Assembly: GCA_003135595.1 (NCBI GenBank)
Contig: PLCI01000089.1
Span: 1-22,004 of the forward strand
Direction of reading: 5' to 3'
DNA length: 22,004 bases
Origin: Acidimicrobiaceae bacterium
GTDB taxonomy: Bacteria; Actinomycetota; Acidimicrobiia; Acidimicrobiales; RAAP-2
A program made the position numbers and the translations under genes. Below are positions 14,537 to 21,839 of the stretch, piece by piece. Within the stretch, counting starts at the first letter, position 1, and every line of letters starts with the position of its first letter. The notes under the pieces were generated by a model. It did no database searches and was not told where the DNA came from. It was given only the letters and a program-made list of their open reading frames with translations.

Positions 14537-15274
14537 GTGCCGATTGATCGCTTGATCGACCTCTATGAAGAGCTGGTCCGGCGCGAGCAGATTGAGGCGG
14601 ACCCGCCCACGTTGTGCGTCGTCGCGGCCGAGTTCGTCAACGTCAGCGGCGCGGGGATCGCGATCCTGCCCACAGGAGGGGGCATGACCTCGCTCTGTAC
14701 GAGCAACGGCATGGCACAGGAGCTGATGGACCTTGAGTTGACGCTCGGCGAGGGCCCGAGTGTGGATGCGTGCTCCGCTGACGTGGTGATCGCCGAACCC
14801 GATCTCAACTCGCCGCAGCGGCATGGGTGGTCTTCCTACGCCGCACTCGCCCACGCGGCAGGGGCACGAGCGGTCTTCGGCGTGCCCGTCCGAATCGGCG
14901 CGATACGCCTGGGTGCGATGTGTCTCTTCGATCAGCGTGCTGGGTCGCTCTCCGAGGCGCAATCGTCCGACGCCCACTTGATGGCGTCGGTCGTCGGCCG
15001 AGCCGTCCTGGCCCTTCAGGCTGGCGCTCCGCCGCACTCGATCGCAGACGAGCTGGCGCAACGAGGCTCGTTCGACTTCACGGTTCACCAGGCAGCCGGC
15101 ATGGTGGCGGTGCAGGGTGCGATACCGGTCGGTGAGGCGCTCGCCAGGCTGCGCGCGCACGCGTTCGCGATCGAGGTGACGGCACCCACGCTCGCGAGCC
15201 GGATCGTCTACCGAGAGACCCACTTTGACCCGCTGACTCGAGAGTGGCGAGAGACCGGGACGACGACACGATGA
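14537..15274 (+). CDS. GAF-ANTAR regulator, divergent copy
   Basis: A 245-residue two-domain cytosolic regulator. The GAF sensor occupies about residues 25-160 (signature LTLGEGPSVDAC near 69-79, then GVPVRIGAIRLGAMCLFD). A C-terminal ANTAR RNA-binding domain covers about 180-232 (FTVHQAAGMVAVQGAIPVGE, then ALARLRAHAF). ANTAR domains bind nascent RNA and prevent termination. This one keeps the A-G-M and LRxxA positions but lacks the usual R-x-I-E-x-A-K-G-x start, so RNA binding may be altered. The start is GTG 14537, ten bases after GAGGAG (14521-14526); GTG 14528 is too close to that site. It is the first of two tandem GAF-ANTAR genes, 85 bp before the second. Confidence 0.88.
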   Translation: MPIDRLIDLYEELVRREQIEADPPTLCVVAAEFVNVSGAGIAILPTGGGMTSLCTSNGMAQELMDLELTLGEGPSVDACSADVVIAEPDLNSPQRHGWSSYAALAHAAGARAVFGVPVRIGAIRLGAMCLFDQRAGSLSEAQSSDAHLMASVVGRAVLALQAGAPPHSIADELAQRGSFDFTVHQAAGMVAVQGAIPVGEALARLRAHAFAIEVTAPTLASRIVYRETHFDPLTREWRETGTTTR

Positions 15275-15359
15275 CCTACAGGACTAACATGGCCCACATT
15301 CACACTGTCGTGCTCGGGAACGCCCGTGGCCACGCCGACACCGCACGTGACGGCGCCTG

Positions 15360-16094
15360 ATGGCACGCGAGTCGCTCCTGATCTCGACACTCGTCGAGCT
15401 CGCCGACAATCTGGTCGACAACTTCGACGTGATCGATGTCCTCACGGTGCTGAGTGACCGATGCGTCGAGGCGATTGACGTTGACGCGGCGGGAGTGCTC
15501 CTGACGTCTCCTGAAGGCGACCTCCAGTTCGTCGCGTCGTCGAACGAGTCGATGCGGACCCTTGAGCTCTTTCAGGTGCAAACCGACGAAGGACCCTGCG
15601 TCGACTGCTTCCGAAGCGGCAACGCCATCGTGAACTATGCACTCGCGAACTCAGAGACCTTGTGGCCCCGATTCACACCCGTGGCTCTCGCGCACGGATT
15701 CCGGTCCGTCCATTGCCTGCCCATGCGACTTCGCGGTCGGACGCTCGGAGCGCTCAATCTCTTCCGGACCGAGCAAGGTCCACTCACTGGCGACGACGTG
15801 GTCGTCGCTCAGGGACTCGCGGACGTGGCGACCATCGCCATCATCCAGCACATGTCGTCAACGGACGCCCGGACGCTCAACGATCAGCTCAGCCGTGCTC
15901 TCAACAGCCGCGTCATCATCGAGCAGGCGAAGGGAATGGTGAGTCAGGCCACAAACTGCGGGATGGATGCGGCCTTCGCCCGGCTTCGGACGCACTCGCG
16001 CAACCACAATGCTCGCCTCACCGATGTCGCACAGGCGGTAGTCACAGGAGCGATCGAGGCGGACGACCTTGATCGAGTGGCCGCCTCGAAGTAA
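15360..16094 (+). CDS. GAF-ANTAR transcription antiterminator
   Basis: A 244-residue protein with a complete GAF domain (about 1-165; ASSNES at 59-64, DEGPCVDCFRSG at 76-87, LGALNLFR near 129) and a canonical ANTAR domain (about 172-234; LNSRVIIEQAKGMV, then AAFARLRTHSR and LTDVAQAVV). It would sense a small molecule or redox state through GAF and release terminators in target transcripts. The start ATG 15360 is fixed from above by an in-frame TGA at 15348; no ribosome binding site is evident. Its GAF domain is strikingly like that of the GGDEF-EAL protein at 17223-19085, with the EGPC signature at the same residue numbers. It converges on the gene at 16186. Confidence 0.95.
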   Translation: MARESLLISTLVELADNLVDNFDVIDVLTVLSDRCVEAIDVDAAGVLLTSPEGDLQFVASSNESMRTLELFQVQTDEGPCVDCFRSGNAIVNYALANSETLWPRFTPVALAHGFRSVHCLPMRLRGRTLGALNLFRTEQGPLTGDDVVVAQGLADVATIAIIQHMSSTDARTLNDQLSRALNSRVIIEQAKGMVSQATNCGMDAAFARLRTHSRNHNARLTDVAQAVVTGAIEADDLDRVAASK

Positions 16095-16185
16095 CCGTGC
16101 GCAGGTCACGCGTCGAATCCCGCTGGCTAGCTGCTAGCGGTTGCGCATGCGGGCAGGGCCACAAGAGTCAGCAGGAAGCCCGACC

Positions 16186-16860
16186 CTAGTGATGGACGAA
16201 GAGGGGGCTGAGTCCCTCGGGCGCGCTCCCGGGGTTGGTGAACGTCAGTGGATCCACGGGCCCAGCGGCGTCTGCTGGTGCAGCCGTGTCGTTCCCGTGT
16301 CGGGCGGCAACCGCCAGCGATCGTTGCGACGAGGGGGTGAAGCCGAACTCGTGCGCACTGCTCTCGGACGCGAGCGAGCCGAGTACGTAGTGCCTCGACC
16401 CGGCGAAGGGAAGCCCGCGCAGGGTGTTCTCACGACCCGCGATCTCGTCCACGGGTGCGGAAGGCCTCCAGCTGTCATCCTCGACGAAGTGGTGCCACGC
16501 GGTCAGCCAGTCCTCGGGTGCGTATCGGCTGGGCAGCTCGCGAGAGCTGGTTCGTGCCACGAGGTCGAGTTCTGCGACGATGGGGAGCAAGGACCACGAG
16601 AGCAGCAGCACCACCTCAGACTGGCTCCTCAGCGGAGAGGCGGTCGCGTGCCCGTTGGCATCCTCGGCACTGACGAGATGCCCAAGATCGCTGAGGCACA
16701 GCAGCACGGCGTGATCCGTCGCAGCGTCTCGCTCATCCGCTGACATCATGCGCAGCGGCGTCAGCGTCACCGCCCCAGACCACGGAGCCATCACCCACGG
16801 ATCAGACGCTCCGATGCTCGCTGCCAGCATGAGCAGCGACGTTCCCCCGAACTCGCCCAC
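16186..16860 (-). CDS. Hypothetical protein within the sensory cluster
   Basis: A 224-residue protein that I do not recognise. It is accepted because GAGGAGG (complement of 16865-16871) lies just before the GTG start at 16860 and because the minus-strand product is more protein-like than the overlapping plus-strand frame. The N terminus is mildly hydrophobic (SLLMLAASIGA). The middle has AVLLCLSDLGHLVSAEDANG and VVLLLSWSLLPIVAELDLVA. A Trp/His-rich stretch follows (PEDWLTAWHHFVEDDSW), then GSRHYVLGSLASESS; the tail is Ala/Pro-rich and probably disordered. A remote GAF or PAS relation is possible but not shown. It lies between a GAF-ANTAR gene and the GAF-GGDEF-EAL gene. Confidence 0.6.
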   Translation of the reverse strand: MGEFGGTSLLMLAASIGASDPWVMAPWSGAVTLTPLRMMSADERDAATDHAVLLCLSDLGHLVSAEDANGHATASPLRSQSEVVLLLSWSLLPIVAELDLVARTSSRELPSRYAPEDWLTAWHHFVEDDSWRPSAPVDEIAGRENTLRGLPFAGSRHYVLGSLASESSAHEFGFTPSSQRSLAVAARHGNDTAAPADAAGPVDPLTFTNPGSAPEGLSPLFVHH

Positions 16861-17222
16861 CTGTCCTCCTCGGCATTTCTTGCGTCACCAAGGGTCCGGA
16901 GCGACGGCATGTCTGCGTGGAGGAATCGCCGTTCCACCACGTGCAACCGCACGATACACCCGCTCGGACTTCCGGAATCGGCGGCGCACGCGCGTCCTGC
17001 GCGGGCTTTCGGCGCGAGGGCCAGCCGAGCCGGGTCCGCAGCGGAGTAGTGCGCTGGTCGGACCGACGCGGGGCACAGGCGTGCCAAGGCTGCCGTTGTG
17101 ACACGGCTGAGGCTGTCGAGCCACGACGACCGCGGCGAGGTCATCTTCTGGTGGCACCTCGACCGGGCGGTGAGACCAGCCGGCCACCCAGCTCGCGGGT
17201 TGGGATCCGGCGTGCCTTCAAG
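16861..17222. other. Intergenic region, 362 bp
   Basis: It lies between the GGDEF-EAL stop and the start of the hypothetical gene, both on the minus strand. Several short frames are open here, but none has a ribosome binding site or recognisable product. It contains the hairpin listed at 17179-17211 and the ribosome binding site of the gene at 16860. Confidence 0.5.
17179..17211 (-). terminator. Hairpin downstream of GGDEF-EAL gene
   Basis: GCCGG (17179-17183) pairs with CCGGC (17207-17211), and inside it ACCC (17186-17189) pairs with GGGT (17197-17200). It begins about 12 bases past the stop codon. No U-run follows, so termination is inferred from position and stem only. Confidence 0.4.
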
Positions 17223-19085
17223 TCAGGATGCGATGGCAAGCGTGGGGAGGTAGACGGAGCCGTCGACCGTTTGCTGGCACAGCAATGCTGAGAAGTCGCT
17301 GCCCGACATGGGCCTGGCGAAGTAGTAGCCCTGGCACACGTCGCAGCCGAGCGACGCGAGGTCCGCGCACTGGGCGACCGTCTCTACGCCCTCCGCCACC
17401 ACCTGCAAGCCGAGCGAGTGTGCGAGATCGATGATTGCCGACACGATCGCGAAGCTCGAAGGATCGTGTCCCATGTCGAACACGAAGCCCTGGTCGATCT
17501 TCACCGTGTCAAAGGGAAAGCGCTTGAGATAGCTAAGCGACGAGTACCCGGTGCCGAAGTCATCGAGCGCGAGAAGCACGCCGAGGCGCTTCAGCTCATT
17601 GAGGACCACCAGCGCCCGCTCCGCGTCTTGTATGAAGACGCTCTCGGTCATCTCGAGTGTCAACAGAGCCGGGTCGGTCTGCGTGCGGGTGACCACTGCG
17701 GCCACGTCGTTGACGTAGTCCGTTGACATGAGCTGGTGTGCTGACACGTTGACCGAGACACCGAGCTCCTGTGAGTCAGGGCGCTTCCATCCACTCCGAT
17801 CGTCGCATGCTTGTTCGAGCACCCACTGACCGATCTCGGTGATGAGGTTGCCCTTTTCTGCAATCGGAATCAGGACGGACGGTGGCACCACACCCTGCGA
17901 GGGGCTGTCCCAGCGCAGGAGCGCCTCGACGCCGGTGACTCGCCCGTCGTCGATGTCGACGACGGGTTGGTAGACGGTGTGGAGCTCGCCTCGCGTCGCT
18001 GCGCCGCTCAGATCTCGCTCGAGCGCGATGAGGTGCTCGGAGCGCTCCTGTTCTTGGAGGTCGACGATCTGCTGCCGAGCGCCTCCGAGACGCTTGGCCT
18101 GGTACATCGCCGTGTCCGCCTCCGCGAGGAGGTTCTCGGAGAGCAGCTTGCCGGGACCGGAGAACGCAATGCCGACGCTCGCGGAGATCACGATCTCGTT
18201 CCCGGACAGGTTGAAAGGCTCCGCAATTGCGTTGCCAACCCGTGTGGCGATCTCGCCTGCGGCCAGGTGTCCCTCGAGGTCTTCGCAGAGGATCACGAAC
18301 TCGTCACCCGACATGCGGGCCACCGTGTCCCCCGGGCGCAGGGTCGCACTGAGGCGTCCGGCAACCGCGACGAGCAGTTCGTCGCCAGCGCTGTGGCCGA
18401 AGCGATCATTGACCGACTTGAACTGATCGAGATCCACAAAGAACACAGCCGCGAGCCGATCCGACCTTCGACACCGAAGCATGGCGTGGTCGAGCCGCTC
18501 GAGGAACAGCATTCGGTTTGGCAGCCCGGTCAGCGCGTCATGCAGGGCGATCTCGCGAGACCGGAGTACGGAGTCGTGCAGGTCCTCTCTCGCCTTGGCA
18601 TTGTGGAGGTACGCAGCCGTGACGTCAGCGAGCGTCTGGGCGGTCCTCATGGCCGTCGCGTTGAGGCGCCCTCGTCGATCCCGATAGAGATCGAGCGCCC
18701 CGAGTCGCTCATCGCCATCGCGCAAGGGAAACGTGAAGACCGCCGCGAGGCCAGCCGCAAGCGCACGTGGGGTGAACTGCGGGAAGCGTAGGTCCACGCG
18801 CAGGTCTGAGATCGCGACGGCGCTTCCGGACTCGTAGGCCTCGAAGCACGGGCCCTCACCGAGCTCGGTCTGCAGTCGCTCGAACTGCAGGGCCGACTCG
18901 TTCGACGCAGCCAGGTAATGCGGCGCGACCCCCGGGGCGATGATAGTGACGCCCGCAGCGGTGATAGGCAGCACGTCGACAATTCGTTCGACCAGGTGAT
19001 CGAGGATCCCCTGAATCGGAAAGTCCGTCACCAGGGTGTGTGCGAACTCGCTTAGGACATCAGACAAGAGTTGCTCATCCGACAT
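17223..19085 (-). CDS. GAF-GGDEF-EAL cyclic di-GMP turnover protein
   Basis: A 620-residue cytosolic signalling protein with three domains. GAF sensor (about 1-165): AASNES at 59-64 and GEGPC at 76-80. GGDEF diguanylate cyclase (about 178-340): active-site loop MSGDEF at 258-263, with the inhibitory I-site RPGD at 250-253 exactly five residues before. EAL phosphodiesterase (about 355-605): EAL at 387-389, LEMTES at 477-482, DDFGTGYSS at 508-516, and AEGVET at 564-569. All EAL landmark residues I can check are intact. SGDEF instead of GGDEF is tolerated in active cyclases, so the protein could be bifunctional. There are no membrane segments. The start is ATG 19085 (after GGGGGATGCC); a longer frame from 19208 would add a Cys-rich stretch that does not look like protein. 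Confidence 0.96.
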   Translation of the reverse strand: MSDEQLLSDVLSEFAHTLVTDFPIQGILDHLVERIVDVLPITAAGVTIIAPGVAPHYLAASNESALQFERLQTELGEGPCFEAYESGSAVAISDLRVDLRFPQFTPRALAAGLAAVFTFPLRDGDERLGALDLYRDRRGRLNATAMRTAQTLADVTAAYLHNAKAREDLHDSVLRSREIALHDALTGLPNRMLFLERLDHAMLRCRRSDRLAAVFFVDLDQFKSVNDRFGHSAGDELLVAVAGRLSATLRPGDTVARMSGDEFVILCEDLEGHLAAGEIATRVGNAIAEPFNLSGNEIVISASVGIAFSGPGKLLSENLLAEADTAMYQAKRLGGARQQIVDLQEQERSEHLIALERDLSGAATRGELHTVYQPVVDIDDGRVTGVEALLRWDSPSQGVVPPSVLIPIAEKGNLITEIGQWVLEQACDDRSGWKRPDSQELGVSVNVSAHQLMSTDYVNDVAAVVTRTQTDPALLTLEMTESVFIQDAERALVVLNELKRLGVLLALDDFGTGYSSLSYLKRFPFDTVKIDQGFVFDMGHDPSSFAIVSAIIDLAHSLGLQVVAEGVETVAQCADLASLGCDVCQGYYFARPMSGSDFSALLCQQTVDGSVYLPTLAIAS

Positions 19086-19150
19086 GGCATCCCCCAGACA
19101 TCTGTGCGCAAATAGGCCGCAGGGTCTGGGCGGAATGTCAGCGATGTGCT

Positions 19151-19165
19151 GTATCCAGTGTATAC
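19151..19165. promoter_or_regulatory. 15-bp dyad upstream of GGDEF-EAL gene
   Basis: GTATCCAGTGTATAC has symmetric arms (GTAT-n-CA / TG-n-ATAC) in an AT-richer patch 66 bp before the GGDEF-EAL start. It looks like a regulator binding site in the promoter region; the regulator is unknown. Confidence 0.4.
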
Positions 19166-19211
19166 CCAATAGGCACGCTGCAAGCGAAGATGCTGCCGCA
19201 AATTTCACCTC

Positions 19212-19251
19212 AGCTAGGCACAGATATACCGGAGCTAGGCACTGATATGCC
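19212..19251. repeat. Two 19-base direct repeats with 21-bp period
   Basis: AGCTAGGCACAGATATACC (19212-19230) and AGCTAGGCACTGATATGCC (19233-19251) match at 17 of 19 bases. The 21-bp period places both copies on the same face of the helix, as for tandem activator or iteron-like sites. They lie 127 bp upstream of the GGDEF-EAL start. Confidence 0.75.
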
Positions 19252-19930
19252 TGACAAACGCCTCGTCACGTGTGCATATGCGCTGGTCATGCGCTCATTT
19301 TGAGGGGGTGGCACAATGGGGCGACGAGCGTCTCAACTCGCCTCGACGAGGGCCAATGTGCGGCATCCAGGTGGTCCCCCCGGATGGAAGTGGTCAAAGT
19401 CTCGCGAACCCAGAGGGCTGGCATGAAGCGTGTTCCTATTGGATGACCTTCAACTGCGCCACTACAACAGGTGGCAGTGGGCCACCACAATGAGCAATTG
19501 GGGTGGGGTTGCGCGCAACGTGGGGCAATGGCGCTTTCTTCTGCTTACGGTCGAGTTCAGCCCGGATGGTGACATCTGACCTAGCTGCCGCTCAATCTCC
19601 GCGCTCCAAAGGGAGCAGACGATGTGCACATCCAAGCAGCTCAATTGCTCAGGTATTCTCTCAGACGCCTCGACGGCATCGTCGCAGCGCGATGCACACC
19701 ACCGCGCAGCCTGGGCAGCCGCACGTCGAGCACGTTCGATGGCGATGCACCCGAGCAGCTATCGCGGGCCAGTCCGTGTTGCGGCGCCCGCGGTGGTTGG
19801 CGCGAGCGCACACTAGCGAGGCGCGACCTCTGATTGGCACTCTCGGGCAATGGGTTCAGCTGCCGAAATGGTGCGTCCGCGGGTCAGACCATGACGTGCG
19901 GCAGGTGGGTCCGACATAGAGGTATCGGAT

Positions 19931-21307
19931 CTACTTCTTGGCGAAGCGTGCGGTGAAGTGCCGGAGCTGCGCCGGCTGTGACGTGATCTCAAACCCTCGA
20001 AGCGAGGTAGCGCGTGCCGCCACGCGCGTGACGACTTCGATGACGTAGTCAATGTGGCTCTGGGTATAAGTCCGGCGCGGAATCGCGAGGCGAACGAGAT
20101 CCATTCGCGCTGGTTGCTCGGTGCCTGAGGCGTCTCGTCCGAACATCACCGTCCCGATCTCGCAGGACCGCACCCCCCCTTCCTCGTACAGCGCGCAAGC
20201 GAGGACCTGTCCGGGGTACTCCATCGGGCTGAGGTGCGAGAGGAGCCCGCGGGCATCGAGGAACACCGCGTGGCCGCCGAACGGCACGACCACGGGCACG
20301 CCTCCGGACTCGAGCGCTTCGCCGAGGTAGGCGATCGAGCGGATCCGGTACCGCAGGTAGTCCTCGTCGACGCACTCGGTCAGACCCTGGGCGATCGCCT
20401 CGAGATCCCGGCCAGCGAGCCCCCCGTAGGTCGGGTAGCCCTCCGTCAGGATCTCGAAATTGCGGCACCGCTCCGCGAGCTCGTCGTCATTGAGCGCCAG
20501 CCAGCCGCCGATATTGGCAAGCGGGTCCTTCTTGGCCGACATCGTCATTCCGTCCGCGAGCGACGCCATCTCGCGGACGATGTCGGCGACCGGTGTCTCC
20601 TCGTAGCCCGGCTCGCGCATCTTGACGAGCCACGCGTTCTCCGCGAACCGGCAGGCGTCGAGGAAGAGGGGCTTGCCGTAGCGATCGCACACCCCGCGGA
20701 CCGAATGGAGATTCTCCATGCTGACCGGCTGCCCCCCTCCGGAATTGTTGGTGACCGTCACCATCACGAGCGGCACGTCAGCGCCTCGCTCCTCGAGCAG
20801 CGCCTCGAGTGCGACGACATCCATGTTGCCCTTGAAAGGGTGGCGCAGCGACGGCTGGAGACCTTCAGGGATGGGGAGGTCGAGTGCCTCAGCGCCGGAG
20901 TACTCGATGTTGGCTCGAGTCGTGTCGAAGTGCGTGTTATTTGGAATGACGAGGCCCTTCTCGCCGATTGCCGCGAAGAGCACCCGCTCTGCGGCCCGGC
21001 CCTGGTGCACCGGCAGCACGTGCTCGAAGGGAAAGAGGTTGCGGACCGCGTCGACGAACCGGAAGTAAGAAGGCGCACCTGCGTAGGCCTCGTTTCCTCG
21101 CTGGATGCCCGCCCACTGCTCGGCGGACATCGCACCGGTGCCGGAGTCCGTCAGCAGGTCGATGAGCACGTCCTCGGCGCGGAGCCCAAAGAGGTTGTAG
21201 CCCACCGCGGACAGTGCCTCCTCGCGCTGCGCGCGCGTGGTCACCCGGATTGGCTCGACCGAGTGGATCTTGAAGGGTTCGATGATGGTTCGGTACGGCT
21301 GATCCAC
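19931..21307 (-). CDS. tnaA: Tryptophanase (tryptophan indole-lyase)
   Basis: PLP-dependent beta-eliminating lyase that converts tryptophan to indole, pyruvate and ammonia. It has 458 residues; family members have about 455-475. Core signatures are DLLTDSGTGAMS near 50-61, HQGRAAE near 101-107, NNSGGGQPVS near 187-196, the PLP lysine in MSAKKD (Lys260), and EGYPTYGGLAGRD near 289-301. Three positions that separate it from tyrosine phenol-lyase all match tryptophanase: Asp128 in HFDTTR (Thr in the phenol-lyase), Ile384 in CEIG (Arg in the phenol-lyase), and His450 in LRHFTARF (Phe in the phenol-lyase). The start is GTG 21307 with GGAG five to six bases upstream; a longer frame from GTG 21376 adds 23 residues absent from relatives. 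No tryptophan permease gene or TnaC-like leader is visible. Confidence 0.94.
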   Translation of the reverse strand: MDQPYRTIIEPFKIHSVEPIRVTTRAQREEALSAVGYNLFGLRAEDVLIDLLTDSGTGAMSAEQWAGIQRGNEAYAGAPSYFRFVDAVRNLFPFEHVLPVHQGRAAERVLFAAIGEKGLVIPNNTHFDTTRANIEYSGAEALDLPIPEGLQPSLRHPFKGNMDVVALEALLEERGADVPLVMVTVTNNSGGGQPVSMENLHSVRGVCDRYGKPLFLDACRFAENAWLVKMREPGYEETPVADIVREMASLADGMTMSAKKDPLANIGGWLALNDDELAERCRNFEILTEGYPTYGGLAGRDLEAIAQGLTECVDEDYLRYRIRSIAYLGEALESGGVPVVVPFGGHAVFLDARGLLSHLSPMEYPGQVLACALYEEGGVRSCEIGTVMFGRDASGTEQPARMDLVRLAIPRRTYTQSHIDYVIEVVTRVAARATSLRGFEITSQPAQLRHFTARFAKK

Positions 21308-21422
21308 GGTTGCTCCAGACACGGGTTTGTACGAGGTTCTACCGCACCTCGAGTTCGCGAGGCCGGCCAGCACCACGACTGCGCCGAAAGATCTGCGCGG
21401 CGTGAGAGGAGGTGACGATTCG

Positions 21423-21470
21423 CTCTGTGGAGTTGCCGTGGCTGGCAGCCGTAGCCACGGCTAGGCAGAG
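21423..21470. other. Two-tier stem-loop upstream of tnaA
   Basis: GCCGTGGCT (21435-21443) pairs perfectly with AGCCACGGC (21453-21461), a 9-bp stem with a 9-base loop. CTCTG (21423-21427) pairs with CAGAG (21466-21470) outside an asymmetric internal loop (7 and 5 or fewer bases). It would lie in a long 5' leader of tnaA if transcription begins beyond it, or in the leader of the rightward transcript. It is a candidate structured RNA or terminator. Confidence 0.5.
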
Positions 21471-21616
21471 AGCCTTCGCACTTGCAAGATCACTTCCAGC
21501 ATCCCCCCCCAGCCCCGGAACGTGGAGCCCTCGACCTCAATCGTGTCGATCGGAGGTCCCCGATTTCCGCGTCGTCAATGGCTACGTTCACGGCTAACAG
21601 GCCTAGGAGGTCCCCC

Positions 21617-21703
21617 GTGCGACTTAACCTTGGCGAAGCGATCGAAGCGATGCCCCCGGAGCCCGTGTGCTGTGCCCCTCGCGATAGTGACGGCTATCAC
21701 TGA
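21617..21703 (+). CDS. Candidate 28-residue peptide
   Basis: A GTG start five to six bases after CTAGGAGGT (21603-21611), one of the strongest ribosome binding sites in the window, followed by 28 codons and TGA. The product begins MRLNLGEAIEA and contains PPEPVCCAPRD, with one vicinal Cys pair. It lies 137 bp upstream of the ABC permease gene. It could be a regulatory leader peptide, a small protein or a spurious frame; no family is recognised. Confidence 0.4.
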   Translation: MRLNLGEAIEAMPPEPVCCAPRDSDGYH

Positions 21704-21839
21704 TCTCAGCGGATAGGAAGCGGTCCTTCGCGGCCCATGGCGCGCGTCGATTCCTAGCGCACGCACCGACCGCTCTCAACAGGCACTTATGCAGCCCTCG
21801 TACGTTGCCGTTTGCACGCCAACGAGGAGGACGACCGCG

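Larger units (their letters stand above)
19086..19930. other. 845-bp region without a convincing gene
   Basis: It lies between GAF-GGDEF-EAL and tryptophanase and has lower GC than the flanks near 19150-19290. It holds the dyad at 19151-19165, the tandem repeat at 19212-19251, the hairpin GGTGGC/GCCACC (19470-19475, 19481-19486), and the palindrome GTTGCGCGCAAC (19508-19519). A 45-codon frame (19356-19493) is open but has weak support. No tRNA, transposase or integrase remnants were recognised. Confidence 0.6.
21308..21839. other. Intergenic region between tnaA and ABC permease, 532 bp
   Basis: Divergent control region. It holds the two-tier hairpin at 21423-21470, the 28-codon ORF at 21617-21703, and a short dyad AGTGA-N6-TCACT (21686-21701). 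The ABC permease ribosome binding site is GAGGAGG (21824-21830). No consensus promoter was found by eye. Confidence 0.55.

Noticed and set aside
13541..15223. 560-codon open frame on the minus strand
   Set aside because: It is opposite the DUF1772 and GAF-ANTAR genes, both of which have domain evidence and ribosome binding sites.
16105..16140. tRNA T-arm-like sequence (GTCGAATCCCGC) followed by an imperfect hairpin
   Set aside because: There is no matching acceptor, D-arm or anticodon arm upstream, and the T-stem does not pair. It is probably chance or part of the transcript end between convergent genes.
16141..16743. 200-codon plus-strand frame opposite the hypothetical gene
   Set aside because: It has no ribosome binding site and a Gly/Arg/Val-rich product; the minus-strand frame has a strong site at its start.
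19356..19493. 45-codon frame beginning MCGIQVVPPDG
   Set aside because: It has only a weak ribosome binding site, and third-position GC is well below that of the real genes. Kept only as a possibility inside the gene-free region.
19491..19651. 10-bp inverted repeat TGAGCAATTG / CAATTGCTCA, 141 bp apart
   Set aside because: Suggested a small transposon-like element, but no target duplication or longer arms are present. A 10-base match is not improbable by chance in a region of this size.
21412..21597. 61-codon frame overlapping the two-tier stem-loop, considered as a tna leader peptide
   Set aside because: It runs on the strand opposite to tnaA, has no properly spaced ribosome binding site and lacks any Trp-Pro leader logic.
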